DNA from: Teratosphaeria epicoccoides | Taxonomy: Eukaryota > Ascomycota > Dothideomycetes > Mycosphaerellales > Teratosphaeriaceae | Assembly (NCBI GenBank): GCA_021401465.1 | Contig: JADDMT010000007.1 | Coordinates: 541,525-605,524 of the forward strand | DNA: 64,000 bases | Reading direction: 5' to 3' | Made by a program: the position numbers and the translations under genes | Shown here: positions 12,248-24,617 of the stretch, piece by piece | How positions within the stretch are numbered: the stretch's first letter is position 1 | Layout: every line of letters starts with the position of its first letter | The notes under the pieces: generated by a model | What the model was told of the DNA's origin: nothing | Seen by the model: the letters and a program-made list of their open reading frames with translations, nothing else | The model's database searches: none

Positions 12248-15200
12248 CCTTCACGACTCATCGACAAAGCACAGAGCCGAGGAGGGCTGGCCTATGGGTC
12301 GGAGTAAACGTGCGGCAAACGAAGCGTATGCGAGTGGAGACAGAGGGCTTGGAACAAGGCTGATTATAGGAAGTTACGACGTGGGCGAGGCAGTCTCAGC
12401 AAGAGACCGGGAACGGCATCGGGCAGGGGAGATCATACAATATATGCTGGCCATTGTGCACCCCTGCGCGCGCGAGAGACGGAGTAGAAGTACAAAGTGA
12501 GACTTGGAGCATACGCAGAGTGATCGACTGGCATGACTTGGGAGTCTGAGCATAATTCATGATCGGTAAGGCATGCATGACTTGAGAAAGCAAAAACAGT
12601 TGACCGTAGACAGATGGCACCGTCCGATAGAAACAACTACCTAGACATGTCGAGGACTCTTCGTCCGTAGCTCTGGTGCAACCCGAGTGTCAATGTGCGC
12701 AAGCCCAGCAAATAGCAGTGTTTGCTCGTAGCGAGCATGTCTCTGAACCTCTCGAACGAAGTCGTCGTAGCCTTGATGATCGAATCAAAACACTGACACT
12801 CGCATGGAGACCTGCTCCCGGAATGAATCGCGCGACTTTTATACGTTCTTCATGGCCCGGATGATTTTCTGCATGACTCAGTGGTCACCACGCGGACATG
12901 GCGCAAGGCCCTCGCGTCGCGACGGTCGTGTGCCTACCCAATGTCTTCTATTAGTGCCTCGCCGAGTCACAGGCTTCACATTGACTCAAAATGGGATGCA
13001 TGCAAGGAGCATGTCGGCGCTGCTTCCACTGGGGCGCTTAAGAACAGCATCCTGAGCCACCCTCGCCGACGCGCAGGCTTTGTGCTCTCAACGAATTGAT
13101 GTGGCAGACGCACTTGGCCGCTTAGAAGGTTACAAACAGTACAGTGGAAGCGGGAGCATTGTCTCTTGAGTACTCCATCCTCTCCGGTGCCCTACACAGC
13201 TTCCAGTGGCCTTCCGGCCACCAGTATCGTCATCCGGTCACTCTTTTGATCGGCTTGAAACGGTCAAGCATAAGATACATCACCACTCCAAATGCGGCGA
13301 GTAAGGGTCCCGGAGAGAGTCATCTGTGCCGGGGAGAGTCATTTGTGCTCAGTCTTTGGCCAGCAATGCTTTCGCGACGCCCCATCAGGGAGTTCAATGA
13401 AGGCGGGAGGGCGAGTGTCTTGACTGGCCCGCTGGGTGGTGCCGTGAGTCGTGCACGTCTCCGAGCACTTTTCGCATCTGTTCCCGTGCGGGAATGTCGG
13501 ACGACAGAACGTCTTGGTTGGAGCGATACATCTACACGAGTTCCTAGAGATCGATCTTCCTGCGTGAAACCGCTTTCAGTGACCGTAACCGTATTCCTGC
13601 CCGTTCACCGCTCTGATCTGTCACATTTGTCCTCGTGACTACCAGATACCGCTCACCAACACGCAGCAAGCAGGAGAATGATTTCAGAACACTTTAGTGC
13701 GGTGTCGAAGCAGCTGGCAATCTCCTGGAGAGCTTCATACATAGATCCTCCGAAGAGCATGCCAGGCTATACAGGCTGTGGTCCGAGGTGGCCTGATCCA
13801 TCGATCGAGGGAAATCGGTCCAGGTACAAACCACTTTCGTTCGCTATTCCCAGTAGCAGGCCTGTCCTCTCTTCCGGTCCTTGGGCAAGCAAAAGTCTCG
13901 GGGCTTACGGCTACATGCTCATTGGAAAAGACGAGGAGTTGTACGTATCGTTATCAGGTAGACGGTAGGCAAGGTGACATGTCAGAATGTGCTGAGCTCA
14001 GCGTACGATCGGCTGGTGGTCGCGAAGATTTCTCACATGTCGAACTTTGCCATGAGCTTGATAGACGAGACGTGGTAGAATGTTGATGTTGCGCGCGTGA
14101 GAGTCCGAACAGCAGGAAGAACACTGAAAGAGGAATGCGATGTTCTGCCACCAATCGTTTGACGCTGAGGCGATCCTACACTATCGTCAGGCTCATGTCG
14201 TGGCTCTTACCAGGCCCCATATGCATTGCAACAACAACAAGAATTCGCTTTGTTGTGACGACGTGTCTCGTCGACGTCGCCGCGGGTTGACAAATACCTG
14301 ACGAAGGCGATCTTGCGCTCAGAATTTCTTCCTCATGACGGGTGCTGATATGACGTCTGAGAAGTGAGTAGTCAAGGATAATTTGTTCTTGAGAAGCAGG
14401 ACTGGGATATCTGGTCGTACGTGGCATGTGGTAGTGGAACGACATTTGGTTGTGCAAAATAAAAAGATGCAAAGCTTCACGCTTTGCCAGAATGAGACGC
14501 GAAATGAGGCTTGATGGACTCTCCAATAAGAGAATTATGAGCGATTGTGGTTGTTGGACTGGCAGAGACTGCTATGGGGCAAAGGACCCAAAGCATTTGC
14601 AAAAGAAATGACACCACTTACCTCTGATTACCGCACCACATTCGCCCTAACGCCAACCGCAAATCATAGCAAATGAGACAAAGAGAGTTGTACTTACCTG
14701 TATGACTTAAGCAGATCACCAGACCATCAAATAGAGCAAGAACCTGTCGGTCCGAGCAGCAGTCGCCAAGCGTGAGAAGGGGGGGCGGCTAAGCACGGTG
14801 CAACCAATCGCAAAATACACAGGTAGCGGCACACTAGCTGGCGTCAATTTTGCATATGAGAACGCGAATGGTCTGTGCGAAGACGGGTCAGTGCCCCCAC
14901 GAATCAAACAAGCGCCTGCCGAGTTTCAAAACTACCGCGAGGCAGTCTGTCACTGGCCACGACCCATGGCGGACCTTGGCCTATGTTCCATTCTCGCCGC
15001 CAGCACAAATGTACGATCTCGACGTAACGAGAAATGTTCGCGTGGTAGGTGCGATGGTAAGTGCTGCTCTGGCAGGTCCTACTCAGCCGTCAAGTGATCT
15101 TTGGTAGAACAGAATCTACAACATCCTCAGGAGAGCGCGAGGCTCTACACTTCGAGCTAAACAGATTTTCAGATCAGCATTCACCTCGCGTGAAGGCCTT

Positions 15201-18200
15201 TGGAGCGGCAAAGAGGGCATTGGAAGCTGCAAAGAAGGAAAACTACAGCCGTTGCTAAGTCTAATCCACAACAAGTTCGTTCAGAGCGCTCGGTCTTCCA
15301 GCCACAAAGGCCTCCACGTGATGGCTGCATGCATGCTAGATGGTCGCAGCATTCTCTGTCCATAATGATGGCCGTAGAGTGAGTGGTCGCAGAGGGCCAC
15401 GGACTTTCAACGTCAAAGAAATGCATCACAAAGAATCTGATCTCCTTTCTTCAGAAAGGGTACAGGGTCACAATTGGCAACATTGCAATTTGATACAGAT
15501 AGGGGCGATTTATTACGGCAGACCCTGCTGAAATGCACAGCTGTCCGCTGCAAGCGTGTGATTCATTCCTGCCCTGAACGATATCAGGGTACGTCTACCC
15601 AAGATGTGCCTAGTACTACCGCGACCATTTTTGTATGAAGCCAGGCTCCTTAATCAGAAGTTTCAATGTAGCGCCGGTGTGACCAGAATCTGTCCAATTA
15701 CTCTTTGTTTCACTGCGGATCGGGAGCTGGACCATCTTGGCAGCAGCTTTTGAAGTACTGATTCGCATTCTTGACCTTATCCTTACGGCATAGAGCGCCA
15801 GTGAGAGCTTTTGCTCCACTCCTACTCTGCTCTTGCCATCACCACAGATGCCGCATCCCTAGTCACTGCTACGATCCTCAACCTAGAACTTGACGGGACG
15901 ACTTGCACCAAGGCTAACGTCTCTGCGTCGTGACAACGCTGCAACAGCACCCCAGCCACCGTCCCACATGTTGCGAGTGTGATTGATTGAAGGCAGCCTG
16001 CGGCAACGCCATTGGTGATTAAAAGTAACGAAACGGTCTAAAGACATTCGGAGGGCTGGAGCATAGTAGCACAAATCGAGTGTATCGCCGATGCTCTCCG
16101 CATTCCGGCGCCGTACAGCAAGGCCATCCTCTCGACTGAGATGATGGTGATTGGAAGGATTGACACCCGGAAAGACCTTTGCAAGACTTGTACTTGCGGC
16201 CATAGGAACGAGGTGTGCTTGACCTTCGAGGATGAAAATTACCAAACAGTACGGGAAGCAACTGCGATGCTATCTAGTCATTAGAAGGCGGATGCAGATG
16301 GTATGGTCTTTCACTCTAAGTTATCCCACCCTTGGCGGAGGGATGCCGGTAAATTCGGCATAGCTCGTGTCCTCTATCGAGGAGAGAGGTGGAGGATGAT
16401 TGCAACGCAGGCGTGAGAATCAGCGACCGAGGCGGCCAGCGAGAGAATGAGGTGATGCAATACTGCCAATGACCAAAGTCACGTGGGGACTTTGCGGATG
16501 CTTCAATTGACGGCAGCCTGGAAGCAACGCAATTGCTGCCTCAGGTCCTGTTTATGTCGGACCCACATCACCGACTTGGCCCCTGCACGCCAAGTCTCCG
16601 TCGTATAAAAAATCCAGATCAGCACGCAGTTTGATGAAAACCTGTAACGGAGACGCCACGGCATGGCCGGATAGCTGCCCTTGCCTTCACTATGGCAAGT
16701 ATGCATACATGAATATCTCCAACAGAGACATTGTGTGGCAGACGACGCCTTTACTACGACGCCAGATGTCGCCGCCCACCACATGTCTTCAGGATGCCGC
16801 ACTTGCCGTGGCGAGCGGGGTTTGTTGCTTGATATTCGAGCGGGCTACAATTTACCATCAACACGCAGACACACTGCTTGCCGGTATCAACAATGCTGAC
16901 ATTACCAGACTGTGGCTCTCAAGGTAGGCCTTGCTTGTCTTCCGCACCCCAATCCATCAGCTTCTCCCGTTTACGAGCGGCCAAACTAAGCCCGTCTGCT
17001 TCCTCGTAGTCGTGTCGTCGAGAACAGCCGCCCCAAATTGACTATGCCTGACGTGGCACGAGCAGACCCCTGTCACTGGCCGCCCGTCAAGGTCTCCCGG
17101 CTGCGTCATCATCTACGGCGAAGGAAGCTGAAGAGTAGCATGGGATTCCCAATGGGCAATATTTTCTCCCTGGCTTGCTAGCACGCTCAACACTCATTTA
17201 CCCCCGTTCTCGATGTCGTCAATGCCTTGACGCATATTTCGCCACTCACCTATTCTCTGCTCATGGTTACGAACAGCATCGTCTCACATACGTTTCACGA
17301 GTAGCTCCATGCATTCCAAGTGCTTCGTCACCCGCCCCCAGAACTTTGCGCAGGCAAGCCGATCCGGTGGGCCGCACAATCTGTTTTCCCTGCTGACCCT
17401 CCGGCCGTGGCTTGCGAATAGCGATCCGACTGTGCTGTGTCCTTGCTCATCCTCCAGTAACAATCACGGGAATAGCGGTGATTGCAAGCAGACAAGTATC
17501 AGCTTGGACTTGCGTCACAATGCCGCAAGAGGGCCGCCAGAAGAGAAGCCGTGAAGCCGCGACGGCCGCAGTCGTTTTCTCTGCGCTTGTATCTGAATTT
17601 CTCATCTCTATTCGTCCTCTTTAGTCCGTCAGTCTGGGACAGTTTTCCTCGGCTTACGACATGAGGGTGTGGCAAAGCAGCTTCACGTGCAGTTGATCGA
17701 GGTTTTGGGGATTTCAATCCATAGCAAGAGAGCACCGACCCAAATATCAGTCAAGATCGATGCTCTGCGGATTAGTAAATAGCACTCAACGGGTCGGAGA
17801 GAGGGTACGACATCCCGATTTCAACGTTGTTTGATGCTGTGACAACAACTCGAGAGTTGTTGATCCCGAGCAAGTATAGCAGCAGGCCCCGAACAGGCAT
17901 GCTCTTGCTTGTTCGAGGCTGACGCCCAAAACTTCCCGCGAGCTTGGTGGATGCTGTGAATGTAATCCCATTATTCGCTCGACTAATATCTTCACTGATA
18001 GCATTGTAGTTGGTGAGTAAACTCGAGGTGTGCACAACTCTCAGATTCTAAAACACTCTCAATCAACGCCACGAACACATCAGCGCTCGAACGCAAGCTT
18101 TGCTCGCCCATTCAACGCAACAACGAGCAGTCTAGATGTCTTGAGCGACGGCGTGCTCGTCTGCTGTCTGTACAAAGGCCCACTGGCGACGGCGGTGAGA

Positions 18201-20415
18201 CGTTATCATCGAGGTTCGAGCTGCATTGTCCGGCCAAGATCGACAGTTGATCTATCAAGATTTGGGATCTCTGCAGAGCGCGTGGACAGTCATCAGACGA
18301 AGCCTGTCACGCCACACTAATTACAACGGCGACAAAGTTGGTAGAGTTCCAGCTCGGTAGCCTGTCCACGCCACCAGAAGCCTTGCTCAATTTGCCTTCG
18401 AACGCACATCATCATGGTAGCATCGGATATCATCAGCCATGCGGACTTGTATTGAGACGCAAACCTCACATTCCATGCGCTCTAGCTCACCGCGATATTG
18501 GTCTCAACCGCAGCGCCAATCTTCCCTGACTCTCAATACTGATCAATCTCCACCGTGTTTCCGCATCTACTTCTCCGCTCTCGTCCGCCGATCTCTGTGG
18601 TCGTGATTGGAAAGCATGCCGGCACGGCGAGGTGTGAGGTGCCACAACATGTCATTCGATTCGACTCGGTGAGGAAAAAGCTGCAAGGACTCTGGACTTC
18701 TCGCTATTCTCAGAAGAGCGCCAGTCAGTGGTTCGAAGGTTGACATTTCGAAGTGTGAAGCTCTACAAACGTCCCGATGAGCAGAGACCGTTGCTTCCTT
18801 ACCAATCCCCCTTGCCTACTACGGTGATGAATTGTGACACTCTGGCTCCATCCCTTGCACGCAAGAAGGATCAGCATACATGGCGCCTGGAACTGACCAG
18901 ATGGAAGCATGCCTCCGAGCTCTCTATCGTAGCAGATCCCGAGTGTACATTGTTGCATTCGTGTCTTGTTAACACTTGTCTCGTTGTTGAGTTTCAGGAT
19001 TTCCATCACCACCATAGCATTCCTGATTGTCCAACGCGAGTAGACATTTTACACGCGATGCTCGCATATATGTGATCGGTTTTTGTCTTTTCTTTTGCCC
19101 ATGGGACCGCTTAGAGGAAGAGTATAGATATGCTGGGCGAATACTGGGCAGTGTCGCCCCTTTAAGTGGCGATTGTATTCGGGTGCATGCAGCATGTGAT
19201 GTGGGCGTAGCCCAAGTGGCGGTGGTGATGGCTGCCATTCTACGGCCCGTTGAGCCCTGTGGAAAGAGACACGAAACAGGATCTGTTCGAGAATGCAAGC
19301 AGCTTCGTGATGACGTGTGTATGTACGAGAGTGGTCTGACTGTAAGCGAGTTCCACATCCTCGGGGACTCGTCGGGAGCGAAGTGAGCGGTACATATACG
19401 ATATTTGGCGGCCGTGCTATCGGCCCAATGATCGGTCCCATTCATTTGGTGCACTGTGAGGACCACAAGTAGTCACGACTACAAGCAGCAGTGGCAGCGG
19501 CATGGCGAGCTGTCCTATTTTCTGGAAACCTTTAAAGCATTGGAATCAATTGCCTTTTATCATTGATCGCTTCTTTTTGCTAGTTTCACTTTTCTTGCTT
19601 CTTTTTCTCTTTTAGATCAACGCACTTCAGTGACTACCATGATTTCAGTCAATGAAGTTTGTCTAAGCCTACCCCGACCGCAGCCCAGGTGGAAAAATTG
19701 AAATGAAGGGTTGCTACGATCGTTCAACATCATCGAAAAGCATCTCTCGGTGATCCTTCTGCTCGCCTTCTTAAGCTGTGGAGAGTTCGATCATGATCGC
19801 GTCACACACTCGAACCATGTACAGTAACTACAATTGTCCACCATCACCAGCGGAATTCGATGGAGACTGCGTTCAAGCATGTTCGATTGGGGTTAGGTCT
19901 GTCAGAACACAAAATTGCGCGAGCAACATGGACCAATTGAGCAGCGATATTTGCACTAATCTATCAAGTCAAGAAGGCACAAGAAAACCTCAACGGACGT
20001 ATGGTGTCTACCATTGCGACCAATGCTTGGATCGGCTAACCTTGACGCAGTCCAGATGTATTGTCCGCGACACCCAAGCAAAAATTCAAAAAGCGGCCAA
20101 CACGATACCATCACCCAGTATTGCCCGGCTCGCACCGTCGTCGACACTCACGTGCCTTGCATCTATTCCCGGACTGAGAGATTTCATAAGCTGGTCGGCG
20201 ACGCACGTTGTGCGAAGCCTGTCACCGATCCGGCAATGCAGCTGTGCTTGCAGCCCGTGTTCAATCAGGAGCAGCCTTCGCATCGTCGAGAGAACCTTGT
20301 ACTAGTCTTGATCGGCCGGCCAATACACATCTGCGGTAATTCCAGCTGAGAACCTTGTGCAGGTGCCGATAAGATTCCTTGGGCAAGCGGTCTCGGATTT
20401 TGTGGCTATCCATGG

Positions 20416-21369
20416 TCAGGCGACAAGAGAGTCGAGAAGCCGTTTCGGAGGTAGTGGGCCAAACCCGAACGGTATCGCAAGACTATGCCCGGCAGCCCGC
20501 TTATGTTCACCGGACTCTCAAACCTCAAGAGCAAGGTGCTCCTCAAAGGCCATATCGAGCTTGTGCACGAACCCTTCCATATATCCCCTAGCGTTCCTAA
20601 AGAGACGTGCAAGCTCTGCTTCTTGATGATAATGTTCCTGTAGCGCCATCAAGGGCTGACGCACAAAGTTGGGAAGCCGAGAGAACCATGCAATCATATC
20701 AGTCCTGCAAAGGTCACTCTTGGTCGCCCTTTTACACCTCCCGATGTGTATTTCATCGCGCGCAATCATTTCTGCGTCTTAACCTTTCCACGTCTCTACG
20801 GCAGCTTGTAGGACTCCTCGTAAGCCTGGCTCTTGCCTAGCATGGTTCTAGAAGGCTCTGCCCGTACGCTCCATCTCTGCTCTGAGGAGAGCTTGCTTTC
20901 GGTTCTCCTCGTCTCACTCTACCTCGATACGAGCTCAATGTCTCTGAATATGCCGTTGCTGGGAACGCGCCTGATCAATAATGTCCAAGACATGATTTGC
21001 CAAATGATAAATCTCTGGATCTTGATGATGGGCAGCAGGATGAACGAGTTCCATCACAGATGAGAAAGATTGTTACCAGTCGTGTTCCGTCGTGTGCCCT
21101 GCGCCTGCCACCCATTGGGTCAACATGCCTTGCGCAACAACCTCATTGTCGCGCCGTATTCCCGAGCCCGAGCGGTCCTCTGACCCGGAGTCTCACTCAT
21201 CGTCTGGCCAGGAATTTTCGACTGTGTGGACGAATAGTTCCTGAAGCTCGTCGTTCTCACGCTTGGCCTCGCTTTCGTCCTCGCTCCCGCTGTCAGTCTC
21301 CCTTCCACACTCCCCATTGCGGTTGACTGGCTCCAGATACTGGCTGGAAGCGTTTTGGCGATAATCCTA
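20416..21369 (-). pseudogene. Decayed ORF with C-to-T-type stops
   Basis: One minus-strand frame stays protein-like for about 317 codons. Internal stops lie at 21367-21369 (TAG), 21193-21195 (TGA), 21073-21075 (TAA), 20935-20937 (TGA), 20914-20916 (TGA), 20848-20850 (TAG), 20779-20781 (TAA) and 20518-20520 (TGA). The terminal stop is at 20416-20418. Between them lie an acidic segment (TDSGSEDESEAKRENDELQE), a His-rich helix (HPAAHHQDPEIYHLANHVLD) and an 83-codon open piece with helix-like sequence (RQPLMALQEHYHQEAELARL). Each stop can come from CGA, CAA or CAG by one C-to-T change. The stop number is only about half of chance expectation, so the case rests on composition. I recognise no family. 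Confidence 0.4.
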
Positions 21370-21791
21370 CTGTTCGTACATCTGTCGTATAATTTTACTC
21401 AGCTCTCATCATGTACTCGTCAGCACCTGTCTCCAAATCACGACTTGACCAATTGCAAGATTGCATCACAGTCTTCGACGTAATTTGGATTGGCATCTTG
21501 TTTAGAGCCGTGTACTGCCTCAAGGACTCTGCATGCTTGAGCCGTGCAAATGTGTCTCACTGTCCGTAGAAACAAAATTGTCGTTGAGGATTTGTCTTGC
21601 GGAAGCTGCAGCTTACCAAGGGTCATGGTGAAGCTCGGTACCCATAAGAAGGTGTGGGTCGATGAGTTGTGAGGCGAAGCGGAAGGGTTGCCCAACACGA
21701 AGGGCCCCGAGCAAGGATACACAATGTCCCCCTGGAGATGGGCCAAGAAGTCAGGAGGCTGGTCATTTTGATAGTCATCAGGCAACATTCA

Positions 21792-23106
21792 TTATGCCTT
21801 TGCACCATTTTCAAGCTCCTCAACGCTCTTTCCAACACTCGCACCATCCATCTTGAACACGATCTTGTTGACTTTGCGCTGCTCAAACAGCTGGTAGGCC
21901 TAGACCACGTTATCAACAACCGGTTAGCCGCGGCCAAAAGCTCAATGCCAAATTTAGCAGTCGGAATGAGACGAGAACCAACCTTCGGCGCATCCTCCAA
22001 GCTCATAGTCTTCCCGCACAGGAAAGCCAGCTTCTTCTGCTCCTGCACCAGTAGCGTCAGAGCTTCTTCAAAGATCGACCGCACGGGACATCGACCGAAA
22101 GCCATGGTGACGTTCTTGCCATAGCACAGGAGACCATTCAGTGGTATCTGCTCGGTACTAGGACTACCATCAGCAGGACGGCGGCAGAACGGATGAAAGA
22201 GGAAGACATACTGCACGCCGATACTGGAAATCTGCCCCTAAGGCCGGATCATATCGAACGCAAGCATGAACGCATCCGCATGCCCCACCACCTCCATCAC
22301 TACATCTGCGCCCCGCCCTCCACTCGCCTCCTTGATCTTCTTCGTGGGCTCATCATTCAAATTCATAGCCACCGCACCCAGCTTGGTGGCTTCCTCCAAC
22401 CTCTCCGGCACCGAGTCTACTGCATAGACGGTGTCCACCATTGTCTTCGCTGCGGCGATCGTGCAAAGACCAACGGGGCCGCATCCAATGACCACAGTCG
22501 TGAACTCCTTCCTGTCCCGTTCATTCAGATTCTTTAAGAATCGGCTTGCGGCGAAGAAACCAGTCGGGAAGATATCGGCCATGAGCACCAGCATCTCTTC
22601 GGGAATGTTTTTAGGCGTGAGGACAAGCGTGCTGTCGGCGAGTGGTACGCGCACATACTCGGCCTGGCCGCCATCGATAGTGTTGGCAGGTGCGGAGTTC
22701 CCAAACAGCTCGCCTTTGCTGCAGCGTGAGGCCTGGCCGCGGACGCAGAAGAAGCATTCACCACATGCGGTGTAGAAGGGCACTATGACCTGTGCAGCAC
22801 CACCATCAGCGTCCACGATCTCCTACGTCTATCCTTCCGACCCACCTTGTCTCCCACATTGAATCTCGACACAGTGTTTCCCTTCTCCACAACTTCGCCG
22901 ACAAACTCATGTCCGCAGATGAAGTCGGGCGGGCACTTCAAGTGTCCGCGGTAAAAATGCAGGTCGCTGCCGCAGAGGGCGGTGGAGGAGACTTTGAGGA
23001 CGGCATCGGTGGGCTCACGGATCGCGGGATAAGGTCGATCTTCTACTTCGACGTGGTAGTCGCCTTTGAGCACAACGGCTCGCATGGTCTTGGGTGGAGA
23101 TGGCAT
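21792..23106 (-). pseudogene. Zinc-dependent alcohol dehydrogenase (MDR family), one in-frame TAG
   Basis: Four exons: 23106-22846, 22789-22212, 22157-21983 and 21899-21792. The GT-AG introns are 56, 54 and 83 nt. Joined, they give 374 codons in one frame. N-terminal GroES-like domain: catalytic-zinc region with CGSDLHFYRGH and GHEFVGEV, then the structural-zinc cysteines C-x2-C-x2-C-x7-C around residues 92-106. The Rossmann domain has the NAD(P) motif VVIGCGPVGL. The C-terminus is complete and ends in GAKA. Family members oxidise alcohols or sugar alcohols in the cytosol; the substrate cannot be told. The only defect seen is a TAG at 22238-22240, where the family has a conserved Trp (context MIRP-stop-GQISSIGV). 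TGG to TAG is a CpA-to-TpA change on the plus strand, as RIP makes. Unless that TAG is a sequencing error or read through, the product lacks its last third. Confidence 0.85.
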
Positions 23107-24270
23107 GATGAGAGATATATGGTGCGAGGTGATACTACCTTGAAGGAGCAGCTATGCTCTGGGTGTACCAGAAACGACATCTTTGAACTTGAGCTCTGAT
23201 TGCCGCGGTACAGAGTACACAGAATGGACATTCCGTCTGGCTGTGACGATGAGGCGGGCAATGTCTGAGGGAGAAAAGCTGCCCCGCTTGGCATGAAGCC
23301 GAGGGCAAGTGACGGCGGGAGGTACGCGGAACATAGGCGGAAAAATGCGGATTGAGGCAGAGGCGAGTCCTTGCCGCTGTCCTGACTTCACATTGGCAGC
23401 CTCTCATCCATTCTCACCTGACATGACAAGTTGTCCAAGACTACTCAATGACCGTCCTCGTATGCTCTACTCTCTGACCTAAGAGTGACCACGTCACCAG
23501 AGCCTCCGCGGCAACCGTGTCGTCTGGCCAATGAACACTATCATCTCGTTGCCCTGGCAAGAATAGAACCGGTGTGCACTGCGCATTGCATGTGACATGC
23601 CTTTATCATTCAACGCCAAGCGGACCGTTGGGTAGTGGTTACTGCGGTCATCGACCGAGAGTCGATTTGCAAGAAAAGCATGTCGGCGCCTACTCGAAAG
23701 CAGTAGGCATTTGTCGTTTTAACACCAGCAAAGGTGTCGGCCCCAGGTCTCTGGATCATCCTGGTTTCGCCTGACTTGAATTGAAAGCTATCTTGTCGTG
23801 ACTTTGGCTCGCGCGCCACCCCGAGTTGTCATTGTCTCGCTGAGTGGTCAGCAGCAGCCTCCACTCTTTTATCTGGGTTGAATGGCTTGCTTTGTACCAC
23901 TCATGACCAGAGTCTGCGAGCGGGAAAAGCTTTGTGGGCTGCAGATCTTGTGACAAAGGGTTTGTGTGGTAATATGTGTCCTGTCCAACTGGCGTCGCGA
24001 GGTTGCTGGCCTCGTCAAGTACACAGCCACGGACGCCTGTGGTTGATATATTGCGCCGATTTTGTGGCATCCAGTGCCTCCCTATCTGGGAGTGGCGATC
24101 TTGGGAACACGACTTTGGCATGCGCTCGAAAAGCCTTTCCGTTCATCGCTCCCGGACTTCCGCTCCGTATCACATCCAGCAAACGTTAAAGACAGACACC
24201 ATTGTTCTTCGCATCCTTCATGTCATCCAATCTCTCGACCGCACTCTCACACATATCGGCATCAACACCA
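23107..24270. other. No recognisable gene
   Basis: This is the promoter region of the dehydrogenase on its right side. I see only short frames on both strands with no domain, signal peptide or credible splice pair. Confidence 0.5.
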
Positions 24271-24617
24271 ATGTCGCCCAGGAAGAGCGACGATGTGTCG
24301 CGCTACCATCAGAAGGGCAACGAAAGTGATAAGACCAACATGCGACGCCCGCCTGTAAGCTTTCCCACCCTCCTATCTGTACTCACACCAATACTCACGA
24401 TGTGTAGATGGCCTGGGCCTCAGAGAAGTCGCTCATGCTGGCCATTTCTGCCATGGGTATGCCTTCCAATCCGGGACGCCTGCACTTCGAGGCACTTGCC
24501 AAACACTTCCCTGGTGAGTTCCAACTGCGAGGCAGAAGAGGAGGTTGCTGTGCAGCAGACGCTCGTGAGTGACACTGGGTATTAGAAAGAGCAGGAGTCT
24601 TGCTCAAGGAAGCGTAA
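24271..24617 (+). CDS. Small spliced gene, about 73 aa, SANT/Myb-like character possible
   Basis: Three exons: 24271-24354, 24408-24513 and 24586-24617. The first intron is convincing: 53 nt, GTAAGC donor and TGTAG acceptor. The second (72 nt, GTGAGT donor, ATTAG acceptor) is less certain. Exon 1 gives a charged leader (MSPRKSDDVSRYHQK). Exon 2 begins MAWASEKSLMLAISAMG and continues to an LHFEALAKHFPG segment. That spacing of Trp, Leu-Leu-x-Ile and LA-x-x-FP resembles the small single-repeat SANT/Myb-like proteins common in fungi, which would be nuclear. The third helix, expected after FPG, is not clear, so the 3' end may be mis-modelled or the gene damaged. Confidence 0.38.

Larger units (their letters stand above)
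6509..20415. other. 13.9-kb gene desert of decayed coding-like sequence
   Basis: No recognisable intact gene. GC content looks similar to the flanking genes, unlike the AT-rich transposon island. Short open stretches with coiled-coil-like composition occur, for example around 6880-7305, 7269-7745, 7970-8197 and 8400-8500, but each is broken within about 150 codons and changes frame. A 19-bp near-duplication occurs at about 13315-13352. A pair of good GTAAGT donors on the minus strand at about 14619 and 14697 could belong to a noncoding transcript. I see no tRNA, rRNA or transposase-like motif. Confidence 0.4.
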
